Shown: positions 16,641-25,443 of the stretch, piece after piece | Layout: every line of letters begins with the position of its first letter | Position numbering within the stretch: position 1 is the stretch's first letter | Source: TH-plancto1 sp043777375 | Lineage (GTDB): Bacteria > Planctomycetota > Planctomycetia > Planctomycetales > Planctomycetaceae | Direction of reading: 5' to 3' | DNA: 64,000 nt | NCBI GenBank assembly: GCA_043777375.1 | Contig: JAYWHX010000027.1 | Location: 1 to 64,000 of the forward strand | Notes under the pieces: generated by a model | Told to the model about the DNA's origin: nothing | What the model saw: only the letters and a program-made list of their open reading frames with translations | The model's database searches: none | Program-made: the position numbers and the translations under genes

Positions 16641-17927
16641 TCAAGCCAATTCCGGCCGCGCCCCGCGTTTGGGCATCTGGGCGACGAGGGTGTCGATCGC
16701 GCGGGCCAGATCGCGGCAACCGCGACCGAACCGCTTCTCGCGGCGGGCTTGATCGGCAGCGGTAATCGCTTCCCGGTGTGCTTTCTGGTCGATGCTCCAG
16801 TTCTCCTCAGTGGCCGATCGACGCAGACCTGATTCGATCTCTGTCAGCAGCTGGAACAGCTCGTCCGAACTGGCAGACACAGCTGTGCGATGTGGCCGAC
16901 TGAGGTTGGTGCGGTACAGGTCTTCGTTCTCGCGTGACCGATTTTTGGCTTCTCGCTGAATGGAGAGAGCCTTCAGAAGCAGAATCACCATGCCGGTGGA
17001 CGAGAGTCCGGTCAGCGAGACTCCGGCCCAGGGATTGCCCACAATCCACAGAGTAATGCCGCCCACAATGGCCAGAGACATCAACCAAAAAGCGGCCAGC
17101 CACATCCAACCGAGTGCATTCGGAGCTTCGTCCAGCGGTTCGGGGGCAGGCGGAAGCACGTTGGCGGGCAGCTCGCCGACGCGGGTAATCACGACCGTGC
17201 TGTTATCGGGACCGCCGCGCAGATTCGCGAGTTGAACCAGCAATCGGCAGGACTGACTCGGAGAAAGTTCGCGGACGATCGCGCCGATCTCCGAGTCATT
17301 GACTTGATTGCTTAACCCATCGGAACAGAGGACGAACGTGTCGCCGGGCAGCACGGGGAATGGACCTTCCAGATCGACTTGTACGGTCGGCTCGGGCCCT
17401 AGCGAACGCAAAATGATGTTGCGGTGATTCGAGAAGTCGATTTTGTCTGCGGCCTTGCCATCCCGGCGACGCATTTCCCATTCGAGGCTGTGATCGAACG
17501 TCAGCTGATCGATGCGATCGCGGCGGACGCGATAACAGCGGCTGTCGCCGACATGCCCGAGAATGGCCCCGCGCGAGGAAAGGGTTAAGACGGAGCAGGT
17601 GGTCCCCATCCGTTGAAACTCTTTGTTCTGCTCGCCCTTTTCGTGAATGGCGGTATTGGCAGCGACCACAGCGGCCTGTAACGAGATACGAGTGTCGCTG
17701 ATCGGGCTTTTGAAGTAGGTGTGCGGAATGGTTTCGGCAGCGATCTTGCTGGCGAGTTCTCCGACCGCGTGGCCACCCATCCCGTCTGCGACAAGGAACA
17801 AATGTCCGCGCCGGAGGTACTCCTCCTCGGACTGGCTGACCTGGATGGCGTACGAATCCTCATTGTTCTGTCGGCGCATCCCGACATCAGAGAGCGAGGC
17901 GTACTGAACTTTCTGCTCCCAGCGCAT
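16641..17927 (-). CDS. PP2C-family serine/threonine phosphatase, membrane-bound
   Basis: A 428-residue protein. The first 250 residues are a bacterial PP2C domain: RRQNNEDS near 19-25, VADGMGG at 46-52, GHVGDSRCYRVR, CSDGLSNQV and GGPDNSTVVI supply the metal-binding aspartates. A proline-rich linker leads to two membrane helices (WLAAFWLMSLAIVGGITLWIVG and VSLTGLSSTGMVILLLKAL, about 275-325), then a charged helical cytoplasmic tail. It should dephosphorylate targets of Hanks-type kinases, which are numerous in planctomycetes; none is adjacent. The start at 17927 is chosen over 17987 because the PP2C fold begins there. Confidence 0.9.
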   Translation of the reverse strand: MRWEQKVQYASLSDVGMRRQNNEDSYAIQVSQSEEEYLRRGHLFLVADGMGGHAVGELASKIAAETIPHTYFKSPISDTRISLQAAVVAANTAIHEKGEQNKEFQRMGTTCSVLTLSSRGAILGHVGDSRCYRVRRDRIDQLTFDHSLEWEMRRRDGKAADKIDFSNHRNIILRSLGPEPTVQVDLEGPFPVLPGDTFVLCSDGLSNQVNDSEIGAIVRELSPSQSCRLLVQLANLRGGPDNSTVVITRVGELPANVLPPAPEPLDEAPNALGWMWLAAFWLMSLAIVGGITLWIVGNPWAGVSLTGLSSTGMVILLLKALSIQREAKNRSRENEDLYRTNLSRPHRTAVSASSDELFQLLTEIESGLRRSATEENWSIDQKAHREAITAADQARREKRFGRGCRDLARAIDTLVAQMPKRGARPELA

Positions 17928-18052
17928 GCATCCCCCCAGGGCTTGTGGCTGGAAGACATCATAACCCGCTGGCAGGACGACTGCCACAAGGAGGGTTGAT
18001 CGTTTATGGTTTATGGACGAACGAACTGACAGAATCAGCCTGAAGTGTCAAA

Positions 18053-19363
18053 ATGTCGGGGCAGACATCCCTCAACGATCCGGTCCCCCCCCTCCCTATG
18101 CTTCTCGACTTCGACCATCATGCGACGACCCCCGTGGACCCCCGCGTCTTGGAAGTCATGCTGCCGTACTTCTCCGCGAAATACGGCAACCCCGCCAGCA
18201 TTAGCCACCGCCGGGGGCTGGCGGCTGCCGCGGTGGAACAGTCCGCACGGGAGCAGGTCGCGGCTCTGTTGGGAGTTGATCCGCGCGAGGTGATCTGGAC
18301 GAGCGGGGCGACGGAGGCGAATAACCTGGCGATTAAAGGGGTGGTGGCCGGGTCTGTCGACTACCGCGGTCTGATCGTGGGGTCGACCGAGCATCGGTCA
18401 GTCCTGGACCCGGCGAAGAAGCTGGCTAGGTCGGGCGTTCCAGTGGCGGTGATGCCGGTCGATGGTCGGGGACAGCTCGACTTGGATGTCCTGTGGAAGG
18501 CGATCACACGGGAGACAATACTCGTTTCCGTGATGTGGGCGAACAATGAGATCGGAACGATTGCTCCGCTGGACGAGATTGCGTCGATCTGTCGCGAGAA
18601 GGGCGTATGGTTGCACTCGGACGCGACGCAGGCGGTGGGGAAGGTGGCCGTCGACCTGCGTGCGACCGATATCGATTTGATGAGTTTGAGCGCTCACAAG
18701 TTTTATGGACCGCCAGGAATTGGAGCTTTGGTCGTGCGGCGGGACCGGGGTCTTTTTCCGTTGGTCCCGCAGATTGAGGGCGGCGGGCAGCAGTCCGGGA
18801 GACGCAGCGGCTCGCTGCCGCTGGCTTTGATCGTGGGATTTGCAAAGGCCCTGGAGCTGTGTGAGCAGGAACGCGAGGCCACTACCGTTCGATTGGCCAC
18901 GCTTCGCGATCTCCTGTGGAGTGAATTGGCCCAACGCATTCCCGGGATCATCCGGCATGGCTGGCCATCGCCGAATGTCGCCTTTTTCTCAGAAAATGGA
19001 CGTCCTTTAGCGGAGAAAAAGGCGACAGAGGAAGCCGCGCTACTTGAGCCGCAACCCAGCGTGCTGCCACACAATCTCAACGTCGGACTCCCCGACATCG
19101 ACGGCGACGCCCTGCTGGCACGACTCGATCAATCCGACCTCTGTGTCAGCTCCGGAGCGGCCTGTTCATCCACCAATCGTGAGCCAAGCCATGTACTCAC
19201 AGCGATCGGAGTCCCCGAACGCCTGGCCCGAGCGAGCGTCCGGTTTGGACTCGGGAAGTGGACCACGGCCGACGAGGTCGTTCAAGCAGCTGCGATTCTG
19301 GCGGCGATTGTTGAAAATCTACATCTTCTCCAAGGTCAACGAAATCCTATCTCCATCAAATGA
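18053..19363 (+). CDS. Cysteine desulfurase with palindrome insertion
   Basis: A 436-residue fold-type I PLP enzyme of the NifS/IscS group, taking sulfur from cysteine for Fe-S clusters or thiolation. DFDHHATTPVDP near the start, H114 in STEHRSV, PLP-Lys K216 in SAHKFYGPPG, and the sulfur-carrying C371 in SSGAACSS are all present. Residues 308-337 are extra relative to the family, between GIIRHGWPSP and VLPHNLNVG; this insert contains a perfect 15-bp palindrome. The insert keeps the frame, so the protein is probably still made. No iscU or sufB is nearby. An alternative ATG at 18098 lacks a ribosome site. Confidence 0.9.
   Translation: MSGQTSLNDPVPPLPMLLDFDHHATTPVDPRVLEVMLPYFSAKYGNPASISHRRGLAAAAVEQSAREQVAALLGVDPREVIWTSGATEANNLAIKGVVAGSVDYRGLIVGSTEHRSVLDPAKKLARSGVPVAVMPVDGRGQLDLDVLWKAITRETILVSVMWANNEIGTIAPLDEIASICREKGVWLHSDATQAVGKVAVDLRATDIDLMSLSAHKFYGPPGIGALVVRRDRGLFPLVPQIEGGGQQSGRRSGSLPLALIVGFAKALELCEQEREATTVRLATLRDLLWSELAQRIPGIIRHGWPSPNVAFFSENGRPLAEKKATEEAALLEPQPSVLPHNLNVGLPDIDGDALLARLDQSDLCVSSGAACSSTNREPSHVLTAIGVPERLARASVRFGLGKWTTADEVVQAAAILAAIVENLHLLQGQRNPISIK
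18976..19027. repeat. Palindrome inside the cysteine desulfurase gene
   Basis: Perfect 15-bp arms tgtcgcctttttctc (18976-18990) and gagaaaaaggcgaca (19013-19027) flank a 22-base loop. The element is in frame inside the gene and encodes part of a roughly 30-residue insert. From memory its type (gtcgcctttt...aaaaggcgac) is a common intergenic palindrome in planctomycetes. Confidence 0.8.
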
Positions 19364-19605
19364 TCTGCCGCCTTCTGTGAGTCAATTCGTATCACGGTCA
19401 ACTCTCTGCAGAGAGCCTCAATTCCTCTGAATTCGCGTTTTGTTCGATCAGGGAGGTATTCTGGAAGGCGCGAGTGTAGATTGTGCATTCGTTGTGCGTT
19501 CATAGCACAGAGGTGGGCTTGTTTTCCATGAGTTGATCTCCAACGGCATTCGCCTTGTGATGGAACGAGTTCGTGACGGATTCATTTTCGCGGAGGGTCT
19601 GTTGT

Positions 19606-20973
19606 ATGTGGAATCTCAAGCAGACAGCCTGCGTTGCGACGGTTCTGGCCCTCTGGTCCAGTTCGCTAGTCAGCGCTGAAGATTGGACTCGTTTTCGCGG
19701 TCCCAATGGCAGCGGCGTCGCAGCGGCCACCGAATCAGTCCCCAGCGAGTGGGGCGATACTCAGAATCTCGCCTGGAAGCTGGCGCTGCCAGGCCCCGGG
19801 TCGAGTTCACCGATTATTATCGGGAACAAGGTCTTCATTACTTGTTTCTCCGGATACGGAGTCGACGGGAACGATCCCGGCGAACTGTCCAATCTCAAAC
19901 GACACTTGGTCTGCATCGACGCGACGAACGGCACCCAGTTGTGGGATGTCAGCGTTGTGGCCAGTCAGCCGGAAGACCCATATTCGCGGATGCTCGGCGA
20001 GCACGGGTACGCGAGCGGGTCGCCAGTCAGTGACGGCGAGCATGTCTATGTGTTCTACGGCAAGGGCGGCGTGCTGGCTTACGATTTGGATGGCAAAGAA
20101 GTCTGGCGAGCCAATGTTGGCAGTGAATCCGGCCCGATGCGCTGGGGCTCGGGAGCCAGCCCGATCCTCCATGACAATCTGCTGATCGTGAATGCGAGTG
20201 AAGAGAACCAGGCGATGGTGGCTCTCGATAAGCTGACGGGCAAAGAAGTCTGGAAGGCTCAGGCTGATGGGCTGGGGATGACTTGGGGGACTCCCATCAT
20301 CGTCGGTGAAGGCGAAAGCGCTGAGCTGGCGATTGGCGTTCCCGGCGAGATCTGGGGCTTCAATCTCAAGACCGGCAAGCTCAAGTGGTATGCCGAGGGA
20401 TTGCAAGATAACTCGTTCTGTTCCAGCCTGATCACCGATGGAAAAATCGTCTACGCGATCGATGGCCGCGGGGGAGAAGGAATCGCTATTCGAGCGGGCG
20501 GCAAGGATGATGTTTCCAAGACGCACACTGTCTGGAAAGCGAAAGCCCCCGGACGAATCAGCTCACCGATCCTGCATGACGGACGAATCTACACCAGCTC
20601 ACGCGGGGCTGTGCTGTGCGTCAGCGCAGAAACCGGGGAGCAAGTTTATCAGGCCCGCTTCCCCACAGCTGATGGAGCATCGGCTCCGGCCGAACCTCCA
20701 CCGCCAGAACGTGGCGGCGGTGGTCGCGGGGGCCGTGGAGGCGGAATGGGCGGGGGGCAGGACTATGCCTCGCCAATCCTCGTAGGTGACAAGCTCATCC
20801 TCGTCACTCGTTCAGGACTCACCCATGTCTGGCAAGCTGGAGCCGAATTCAAGTCGCTGGCTGAAAACAAGTTCGCTTCTGATACCAGCAAATTCAATGG
20901 TACTCCGGCTGTGTCAGGTGGGCGTTTGTTTATCCGATCAGACAAGGCAATGTACTGTGTGATGGCTCAATAG
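19606..20973 (+). CDS. PQQ-type beta-propeller secreted protein
   Basis: A 455-residue protein with a signal peptide (CVATVLALWSSSLVSAE). The mature part opens with DWTRFRGPNGSGVA, the standard start of planctomycete PQQ-like propellers, and has repeated A-W-x-G-like blades: LVCIDATNGTQLWDV, VLAYDLDGKEVWRA, MVALDKLTGKEVWKA, IWGFNLKTGKLKWY. These resemble BamB/quinoprotein repeats, but no quinone-binding residues are evident, so a scaffold or sensor role is as likely as an enzyme. A Gly/Arg-rich loop (GGGGRGGRGGGMGGG) interrupts the last blades. GGAGG precedes the start. The next gene is also glycine-rich and may be co-transcribed. Confidence 0.87.
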   Translation: MWNLKQTACVATVLALWSSSLVSAEDWTRFRGPNGSGVAAATESVPSEWGDTQNLAWKLALPGPGSSSPIIIGNKVFITCFSGYGVDGNDPGELSNLKRHLVCIDATNGTQLWDVSVVASQPEDPYSRMLGEHGYASGSPVSDGEHVYVFYGKGGVLAYDLDGKEVWRANVGSESGPMRWGSGASPILHDNLLIVNASEENQAMVALDKLTGKEVWKAQADGLGMTWGTPIIVGEGESAELAIGVPGEIWGFNLKTGKLKWYAEGLQDNSFCSSLITDGKIVYAIDGRGGEGIAIRAGGKDDVSKTHTVWKAKAPGRISSPILHDGRIYTSSRGAVLCVSAETGEQVYQARFPTADGASAPAEPPPPERGGGGRGGRGGGMGGGQDYASPILVGDKLILVTRSGLTHVWQAGAEFKSLAENKFASDTSKFNGTPAVSGGRLFIRSDKAMYCVMAQ

Positions 20974-21054
20974 CCTAGCACTCCGTTTGTGGTGGTGCCT
21001 GCTCAGGGATCACGTTCTCAAGTCTCACTTCTTCCACTCTGGGGAAACTCAATC

Positions 21055-21819
21055 ATGATGTCGTCCAAGGTTCGCATCTCTGCTGTTCTGGCGGGGTTGC
21101 TGCTCGCAGCTCCTGCACTGTCGTTCGCTCAAGGTCCAGGCGGTGGACGGGGAGGGTTCGGCGGTGGGTTCGGAGGCCGAGGCGGCGGCGGCATCTCGGG
21201 TCTCCTGAGAATGGAAGAGGTCCAGAAAGAGATCTCCGTCACCGACGAGCAAAAGGCTGAACTCACCAAGATCAGTGAAGCTGGTCGCGGGGCAGGTGGT
21301 GGTGCTGCTGGATTCGACCGGGAAGCGTTCCAGAAGCTCACCGAGGATGAGCGGAACAAGCGCCTCGAAGAGATGCGCAAAGAAGGTGAAGAACGTACCA
21401 AGAAGGCTGACGAGGCCATCAAGGCGATGCTCAAGCCTGAACAGTGGACCCGCTTGAGTGAACTTCGCACCCAGCGAGAAGGAGTGCGGGCTCTCTCACG
21501 TGAAGAGGTTCAAAAGGAGCTTGCCCTGACCGAAGAGCAAATTGCCAAGGTCAAGACTCTGACCGATGCACAAAACGCCGGTGGTTTCGGCGGCGGACGG
21601 AACTTCCAGGACATGTCCGAAGAAGAAATGCGGAAAGCCCGCGAAGAAATGACTGCCAAACGAGAAGCGTTCGACAAGGATATGGCTGCTGTTCTGACTG
21701 AAGAGCAGAAGGCCACCTGGACCAAGATGCAGGGGGCCAAGTTCGAATTCCCTCAGCGTGGCGGCCCCGGTGGTGGCGGTCCCGGGGGAGCGGGCGGCGG
21801 TCGTCGTCGTCCGGAATAG
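21055..21819 (+). CDS. Glycine-rich periplasmic helical protein
   Basis: A 254-residue protein with a signal peptide ending at ALSFAQ. The mature chain opens with a Gly/Arg/Phe-rich run and closes with another, with two charged helical repeats between: 'RMEEVQKEISVTDEQKAEL' and 'SREEVQKELALTEEQIAKV'. Each repeat is like the LTxEQ motif seen in Spy/CpxP-type proteins, which bind misfolded proteins or metals, though similarity is only at this level. The function is unknown. It is 81 bases after the PQQ protein on the same strand, so co-expression is likely. The start is at 21055 (second ATG at 21058), with GGGGA upstream. Confidence 0.8.
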   Translation: MMSSKVRISAVLAGLLLAAPALSFAQGPGGGRGGFGGGFGGRGGGGISGLLRMEEVQKEISVTDEQKAELTKISEAGRGAGGGAAGFDREAFQKLTEDERNKRLEEMRKEGEERTKKADEAIKAMLKPEQWTRLSELRTQREGVRALSREEVQKELALTEEQIAKVKTLTDAQNAGGFGGGRNFQDMSEEEMRKAREEMTAKREAFDKDMAAVLTEEQKATWTKMQGAKFEFPQRGGPGGGGPGGAGGGRRRPE

Positions 21820-21923
21820 TTGTTGAGAGACCAGACCGCGTGTTATCGTTGGCCTTGCCAGTCGGTCTCACGCGGTTTTAATTTCTCCACCCGTCCTGCA
21901 CTCACTCGATCCTTGGTGACCTC

Positions 21924-22586
21924 ATGTCGACTCCATTCACGTTCGCCAATCGACGCCAGTTTCTTCAAGCGACAGCTGCCAGTGCGGCACTGTTTTCTGT
22001 GCGTGGTCTGTTTGCGGAAGAGCTGACCAAGACTCCGTCGCAAACGGAAGGTCCGTTCTATCCGGACAAGTTGCCGCTTGACACAGACAACGATTTGATC
22101 GTGTTGAATGACAGCATCACGCCGGGTGTGGGCGAAGTGACTTACCTGAGTGGGAAAATCCTCGGGGCCAATGGAGAGCCGATCCGCAACGCGGTCGTCG
22201 AGATTTGGCAAGCCGACAACAACGGGGCCTACCTCCACGCGGGGAGCGACAACGGCAATAAACGCGACGGCAATTTTCAGGGTTTCGGTCGCTTCACGAC
22301 CGGATCGACCGGCGAGTATTTGTTCCGCACGATCAAGCCGGTGCCCTATCCTGGCCGCACGCCACACATTCATTTCGCCGTCAAAGTGCCCGGACGCGAC
22401 AAGTTTACGACTCAGCTCTATGTTCAGGACCACCCCGGGAATGACCGCGACGGGATCTATAAATCGGTCCGCGATCCGAAGTCCCGCGCGGCGATCACGT
22501 CGGCGTTTGATCCACTGCCACATTCCAAGGTCGGCGAGCTGAACGCGAAATTTGATATCGTGTTGGGGATTACTCCCGAAGCGTGA
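21924..22586 (+). CDS. TAT-exported intradiol ring-cleavage dioxygenase
   Basis: A 220-residue protein. NRRQFLQATAASAALF at 9-24 is a twin-arginine signal. GPFYP and GKILGANGEPIRNAVVEIWQAD are the fold signature of the intradiol dioxygenase/protocatechuate 3,4-dioxygenase family. The non-haem Fe(III) ligands are visible: Y103, Y142, H148 and H150 (PYPGRTPHIHF). Such enzymes cleave catechols between the hydroxyls. No beta-ketoadipate genes are near, and export is atypical for catabolic forms, so the substrate may be extracellular aromatic or polyphenol. Confidence 0.88.
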   Translation: MSTPFTFANRRQFLQATAASAALFSVRGLFAEELTKTPSQTEGPFYPDKLPLDTDNDLIVLNDSITPGVGEVTYLSGKILGANGEPIRNAVVEIWQADNNGAYLHAGSDNGNKRDGNFQGFGRFTTGSTGEYLFRTIKPVPYPGRTPHIHFAVKVPGRDKFTTQLYVQDHPGNDRDGIYKSVRDPKSRAAITSAFDPLPHSKVGELNAKFDIVLGITPEA

Positions 22587-22675
22587 ACGGGTGGTCGTCC
22601 ACTGGTTCGCACGAGATACACTCTCAGGTGCCGCAGTCGAGGGACGTTCGCCCATCCCTGCGATAACATGCTTGC

Positions 22676-23830
22676 ATGTCATTCGACTGGATCACCTGCG
22701 AACTGCAAGCGCTAGACGAGGCGGGTCTGCGGCGGCGAGAACGCGTCTGCGAGCCGCTGCCTCACGGACGGTGTCGCGTCAACGGGGTCGAACTCGTCAA
22801 CTTCGCTTCGAACGATTACCTCGGGCTCGCCAGTGATCCTCGCGTGATCGCAGCGTCCCTGGATGCGACAGCACGCTACGGGACCGGAGCGCGCGCGAGT
22901 GCGCTGGTCAGTGGACGAACCCCCTTGCACGCGGAATTGGAACTGGCCATCGCTCAGTTCGAAGGCACCGCATCTGCAGTGCTATTTCCGACCGGTTATG
23001 CGGCCAATGTCGGAGCGATCAGTTGTCTGGTCGAGGCGGGCGATGTGGTCTTCTGCGATCGACTGAACCATGCCAGCTTGGTCGATGGTTGCCGGTTGAG
23101 TGGGGCGCGGTTGCGGGTCTACTCGCATGGCGACCTTGGGCAGCTTTCGAACGAACTCGACAAAGCCAAAGACACTCGCCGCCGCTTGATCGTGACGGAC
23201 AGCCTGTTCAGCATGGATGGCGATGCCGCTCCGCTCGCCGAATTGCTCGCACTGGCCGAGCAATCTCAGAGCATGTTTCTTGTCGACGAAGCGCATGCCA
23301 CGGGCGTCTATGGAGCCACCGGACGCGGGCTGAGTGAAGAGGCCGGGCTCGCAGATTCGGCCAGCGTGCGAGTCGGCACGTTGAGCAAGGCGATCGGCTC
23401 GCAAGGCGGCTTCATCGCCGGATCGCAGGAGCTGTGCGATTGGGTCCGCAATACTGCTCGGACTCAGATGTTCTCAACCGCGCTCACCCCCGGAGCCTGC
23501 GGCGCGGCGCTGGAGTCGCTCCGCTTAATTCAATCGGAGTCAGATCGCCGCGAGCGGGTGCGTGGTCTGGCACGACAGCTGCGTGCGAAGTTACTCGCCG
23601 CGGGTTGGCAGGTCACTGGCGAGGCCGATTGTCCAATCGTGCCGGTCCTCATCGGGGAACCGCAGGCTGCGGTTGAGCTGTCACAGGGTTTGCGGCAACA
23701 AGGTTTCCTGGTCCCGGCCATTCGTCCGCCGACTGTGCCACGTGGGACATCACGTTTACGGATCTCGCTCACTGCCGAACATACCCATGAGGACATCGAG
23801 CGATGCGTGGAGATTCTTAGGGGTGACTAG
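22676..23830 (+). CDS. bioF: 8-amino-7-oxononanoate synthase
   Basis: A 384-residue PLP enzyme that condenses pimeloyl-thioester with alanine in biotin synthesis. Motifs: FASNDYLGLASDPRV, GTGARASALVSGRTPLH, DSLFSMDGDAAPL, VDEAHATGVYG, and VGTLSKAIGSQGGF with the PLP lysine. Closely related enzymes (2-amino-3-ketobutyrate CoA ligase, serine palmitoyltransferase) share these, so the biotin assignment is by best overall fit. No other bio gene is in the window. A short dispersed repeat follows the stop. Confidence 0.88.
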   Translation: MSFDWITCELQALDEAGLRRRERVCEPLPHGRCRVNGVELVNFASNDYLGLASDPRVIAASLDATARYGTGARASALVSGRTPLHAELELAIAQFEGTASAVLFPTGYAANVGAISCLVEAGDVVFCDRLNHASLVDGCRLSGARLRVYSHGDLGQLSNELDKAKDTRRRLIVTDSLFSMDGDAAPLAELLALAEQSQSMFLVDEAHATGVYGATGRGLSEEAGLADSASVRVGTLSKAIGSQGGFIAGSQELCDWVRNTARTQMFSTALTPGACGAALESLRLIQSESDRRERVRGLARQLRAKLLAAGWQVTGEADCPIVPVLIGEPQAAVELSQGLRQQGFLVPAIRPPTVPRGTSRLRISLTAEHTHEDIERCVEILRGD

Positions 23831-23890
23831 GGGGAACTGCTCACTTTGGGCGCAGGCTCACGAGTCGAGGGTGAGTCATTATCATTTTAT

Positions 23891-23916
23891 AGGCACGTAG
23901 CAAACGTGCCCCACGC
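23891..23916 (+). repeat. Short dispersed repeat, copy 1
   Basis: aggcacgtagcaaacgtgcc followed by ccacgc, 26 bases with a small internal hairpin (ggcacgt/acgtgcc). Copy 2 at 48476-48501 differs at one base. Both lie just after a gene's stop codon (bioF here, DUF447 there). Confidence 0.6.
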
Positions 23917-23927
23917 AGAATAGAGAT

Positions 23928-25136
23928 TCACCCGTCGTCTTCCAGCGAACCCGAGTGAACGGCACCCGCAGCTGAGGTAATTCGTTTCACCAAGATCGTC
24001 GCATAACATCCGCGCGGCAGGGAAAACGCCAGCCGTAACGCCCGTTGACCACGATACATGTCGTCGTCGATTTCCGTGCTGCTGACATTGATAGGGCGCA
24101 CGATGGCGGCTCGCTCTCCCTTAGAGAAGAAGCTGTCGCGGGGGTGTTTGATCTTCACGTCCGCCCGAGTCAGCCCCTCGCGCTCCAGCACTCGATCCGT
24201 GATGGCCGTAATCGGAGCCTCATCCTCATAGATCGAGCGTGAGGACGGGAAGGGAATCATCAACGTCGTCAGATCGAGCGGTTCGCTGGTGGGTAGCGAT
24301 CTGAAAAACGGGGCTGGTCCCTGTGACAACGGCACCTCGACCCGGCATTCTTCCGGGCAGCTGGTGTGGATCACCTCCGCGAGAACTTTGTTCCACAGGT
24401 GGCTCTGGAATGCCGAGATGTACAAGCTGCGCATGTCCTGCCGGACGCGGGTCCACGCTCCCTTGAAGTCGGTCGGATGCTGAACCAGATACGAGACGAT
24501 ACTTCTCCGATGTGAGCGTCCCAGACGCTCCATACACAGCGGCCAGTTGCCCCAGTGGTCACGCAGGACCGCCTTCTCCTGCTTCTCACTGGCGCGATCA
24601 AACCAGGTGTGGGCAGCCAGTCCCAGCCAGAGGGTTCGCTCGTAATCTCCAGCAATCCACGGACGGGCGATGAATTCCCCGTCCGAGGTGACCGAGCCAA
24701 ATCGCTGGTCATCGAAATAGTTCGGCAGACCCCACTGCCCGACTTCGGTGAGAGCTGCGATAGCTCGCGCACACTCGTCCGGCACCATGTCGCGCATGAC
24801 AATCTGGAATGCATTTCCGGTGATCTCGGTCGACCGAAACGGGTTGTCCGTTTGCCCCAGATAGCTCAGTCCCCACTGGTCTCGTTGGGCATTGCGGGCC
24901 GGGCCACGATGCACCGTGACGAACTGCGACGTCTGCGCGTGCCGGTCTTTCAGACCCCCATACGACACCCGCTCACGTGGCAGATTCCACATCTGCAACA
25001 GCTGGGTAATGGCTTCCGGGGTGCCGATTCCGCGTTTGGAGAGTTCGTAGACTGTGAACTCCCCCTTCGCGCGAATCGGGAACTCCGACAGCTCGGTCAC
25101 GATAAAATCTTCGGGTCGACATTTCAGCTTCATCAA
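23928..25136 (-). CDS. truD: tRNA pseudouridine(13) synthase TruD
   Basis: A 402-residue protein that makes pseudouridine at position 13 of tRNA-Glu and others. PEDFIVTELSEFP near the N-terminus, GGLKDRHAQTSQFVTV with catalytic D64, and the NYFDDQRFGS block (about residues 140-150) are TruD signatures. FLVQ-like and SAFQSHLWNKVL motifs belong to the inserted TRUD domain. It is divergent from the retron, and the truD start codon is 112 bases from the retron a1 repeat. Confidence 0.93.
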   Translation of the reverse strand: MMKLKCRPEDFIVTELSEFPIRAKGEFTVYELSKRGIGTPEAITQLLQMWNLPRERVSYGGLKDRHAQTSQFVTVHRGPARNAQRDQWGLSYLGQTDNPFRSTEITGNAFQIVMRDMVPDECARAIAALTEVGQWGLPNYFDDQRFGSVTSDGEFIARPWIAGDYERTLWLGLAAHTWFDRASEKQEKAVLRDHWGNWPLCMERLGRSHRRSIVSYLVQHPTDFKGAWTRVRQDMRSLYISAFQSHLWNKVLAEVIHTSCPEECRVEVPLSQGPAPFFRSLPTSEPLDLTTLMIPFPSSRSIYEDEAPITAITDRVLEREGLTRADVKIKHPRDSFFSKGERAAIVRPINVSSTEIDDDMYRGQRALRLAFSLPRGCYATILVKRITSAAGAVHSGSLEDDG

Positions 25137-25210
25137 CGGAGTTTATCGAAAGCAGCGGGCGGCTGTTACTGAATGCGAAAGAGGTCAGTCGCATGTCTTC
25201 AATCCCGGGA

Positions 25211-25240
25211 TTGACGCCATCGTGCGGGCACGCTGATAAT
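25211..25240 (+). promoter_or_regulatory. Candidate promoter of the retron RNA
   Basis: TTGACG (25211-25216) and GATAAT (25235-25240) are 18 bases apart, each one mismatch from the sigma-70 consensus. Initiation about seven bases later would fall at about 25247, two bases before the a1 repeat of the proposed msr-msd RNA. The placement supports the RNA model but is consensus-based. Confidence 0.55.
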
Positions 25241-25248
25241 CCAGACAA

Positions 25249-25400
25249 GGTCTGCGGGGATGCCAAGCCTTAGTCCTTCGGGACGCTGCGGGGTTACCCC
25301 GTGGGAGACTCGTTGTTGGTCATTCACCGTGAGTTTGGTGGAATTGAGCAAGTCAATTCCACCAAACTCGCCACAGGATGCGTTGTGCAACCCGCAGACC
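25249..25400 (+). ncRNA. Retron msr-msd RNA
   Basis: Arranged as in known retrons. a1 ggtctgcggg (25249-25258) is perfectly complementary to a2 cccgcagacc (25391-25400). Shortly after a1 comes AGC, whose G at 25267 is the likely branching guanosine. Two msr stem-loops follow: gtcc-ttcg-ggac (25273-25284) and cgggg-tta-ccccg (25289-25301). The msd region holds a perfect 17-bp stem (25331-25347 with 25353-25369, loop gcaag). The RT gene starts 44 bases after a2. Reverse transcription would start just before a2 and copy the long stem, giving an msDNA of roughly 60-85 nt (estimate). No T-run follows the stem, so it is not a terminator. Confidence 0.85.
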
Positions 25401-25443
25401 GCTTTTTCCCACACACAAGGACGGCCATGATGGTGCAGAGTTC

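Noticed and set aside
19807..20526. 239-residue minus-strand frame
   Set aside because: Antisense to the PQQ-propeller gene, which has blade motifs and a signal peptide.
25331..25369. 17-bp hairpin as a Rho-independent terminator
   Set aside because: No T-run follows on either strand, and it sits between a1 and a2 of the retron RNA just before the RT gene.
25378..25443. Upstream ATG of the reverse transcriptase
   Set aside because: The codons overlap the a2 repeat of the msr-msd RNA and encode a non-family, arginine-rich stretch.
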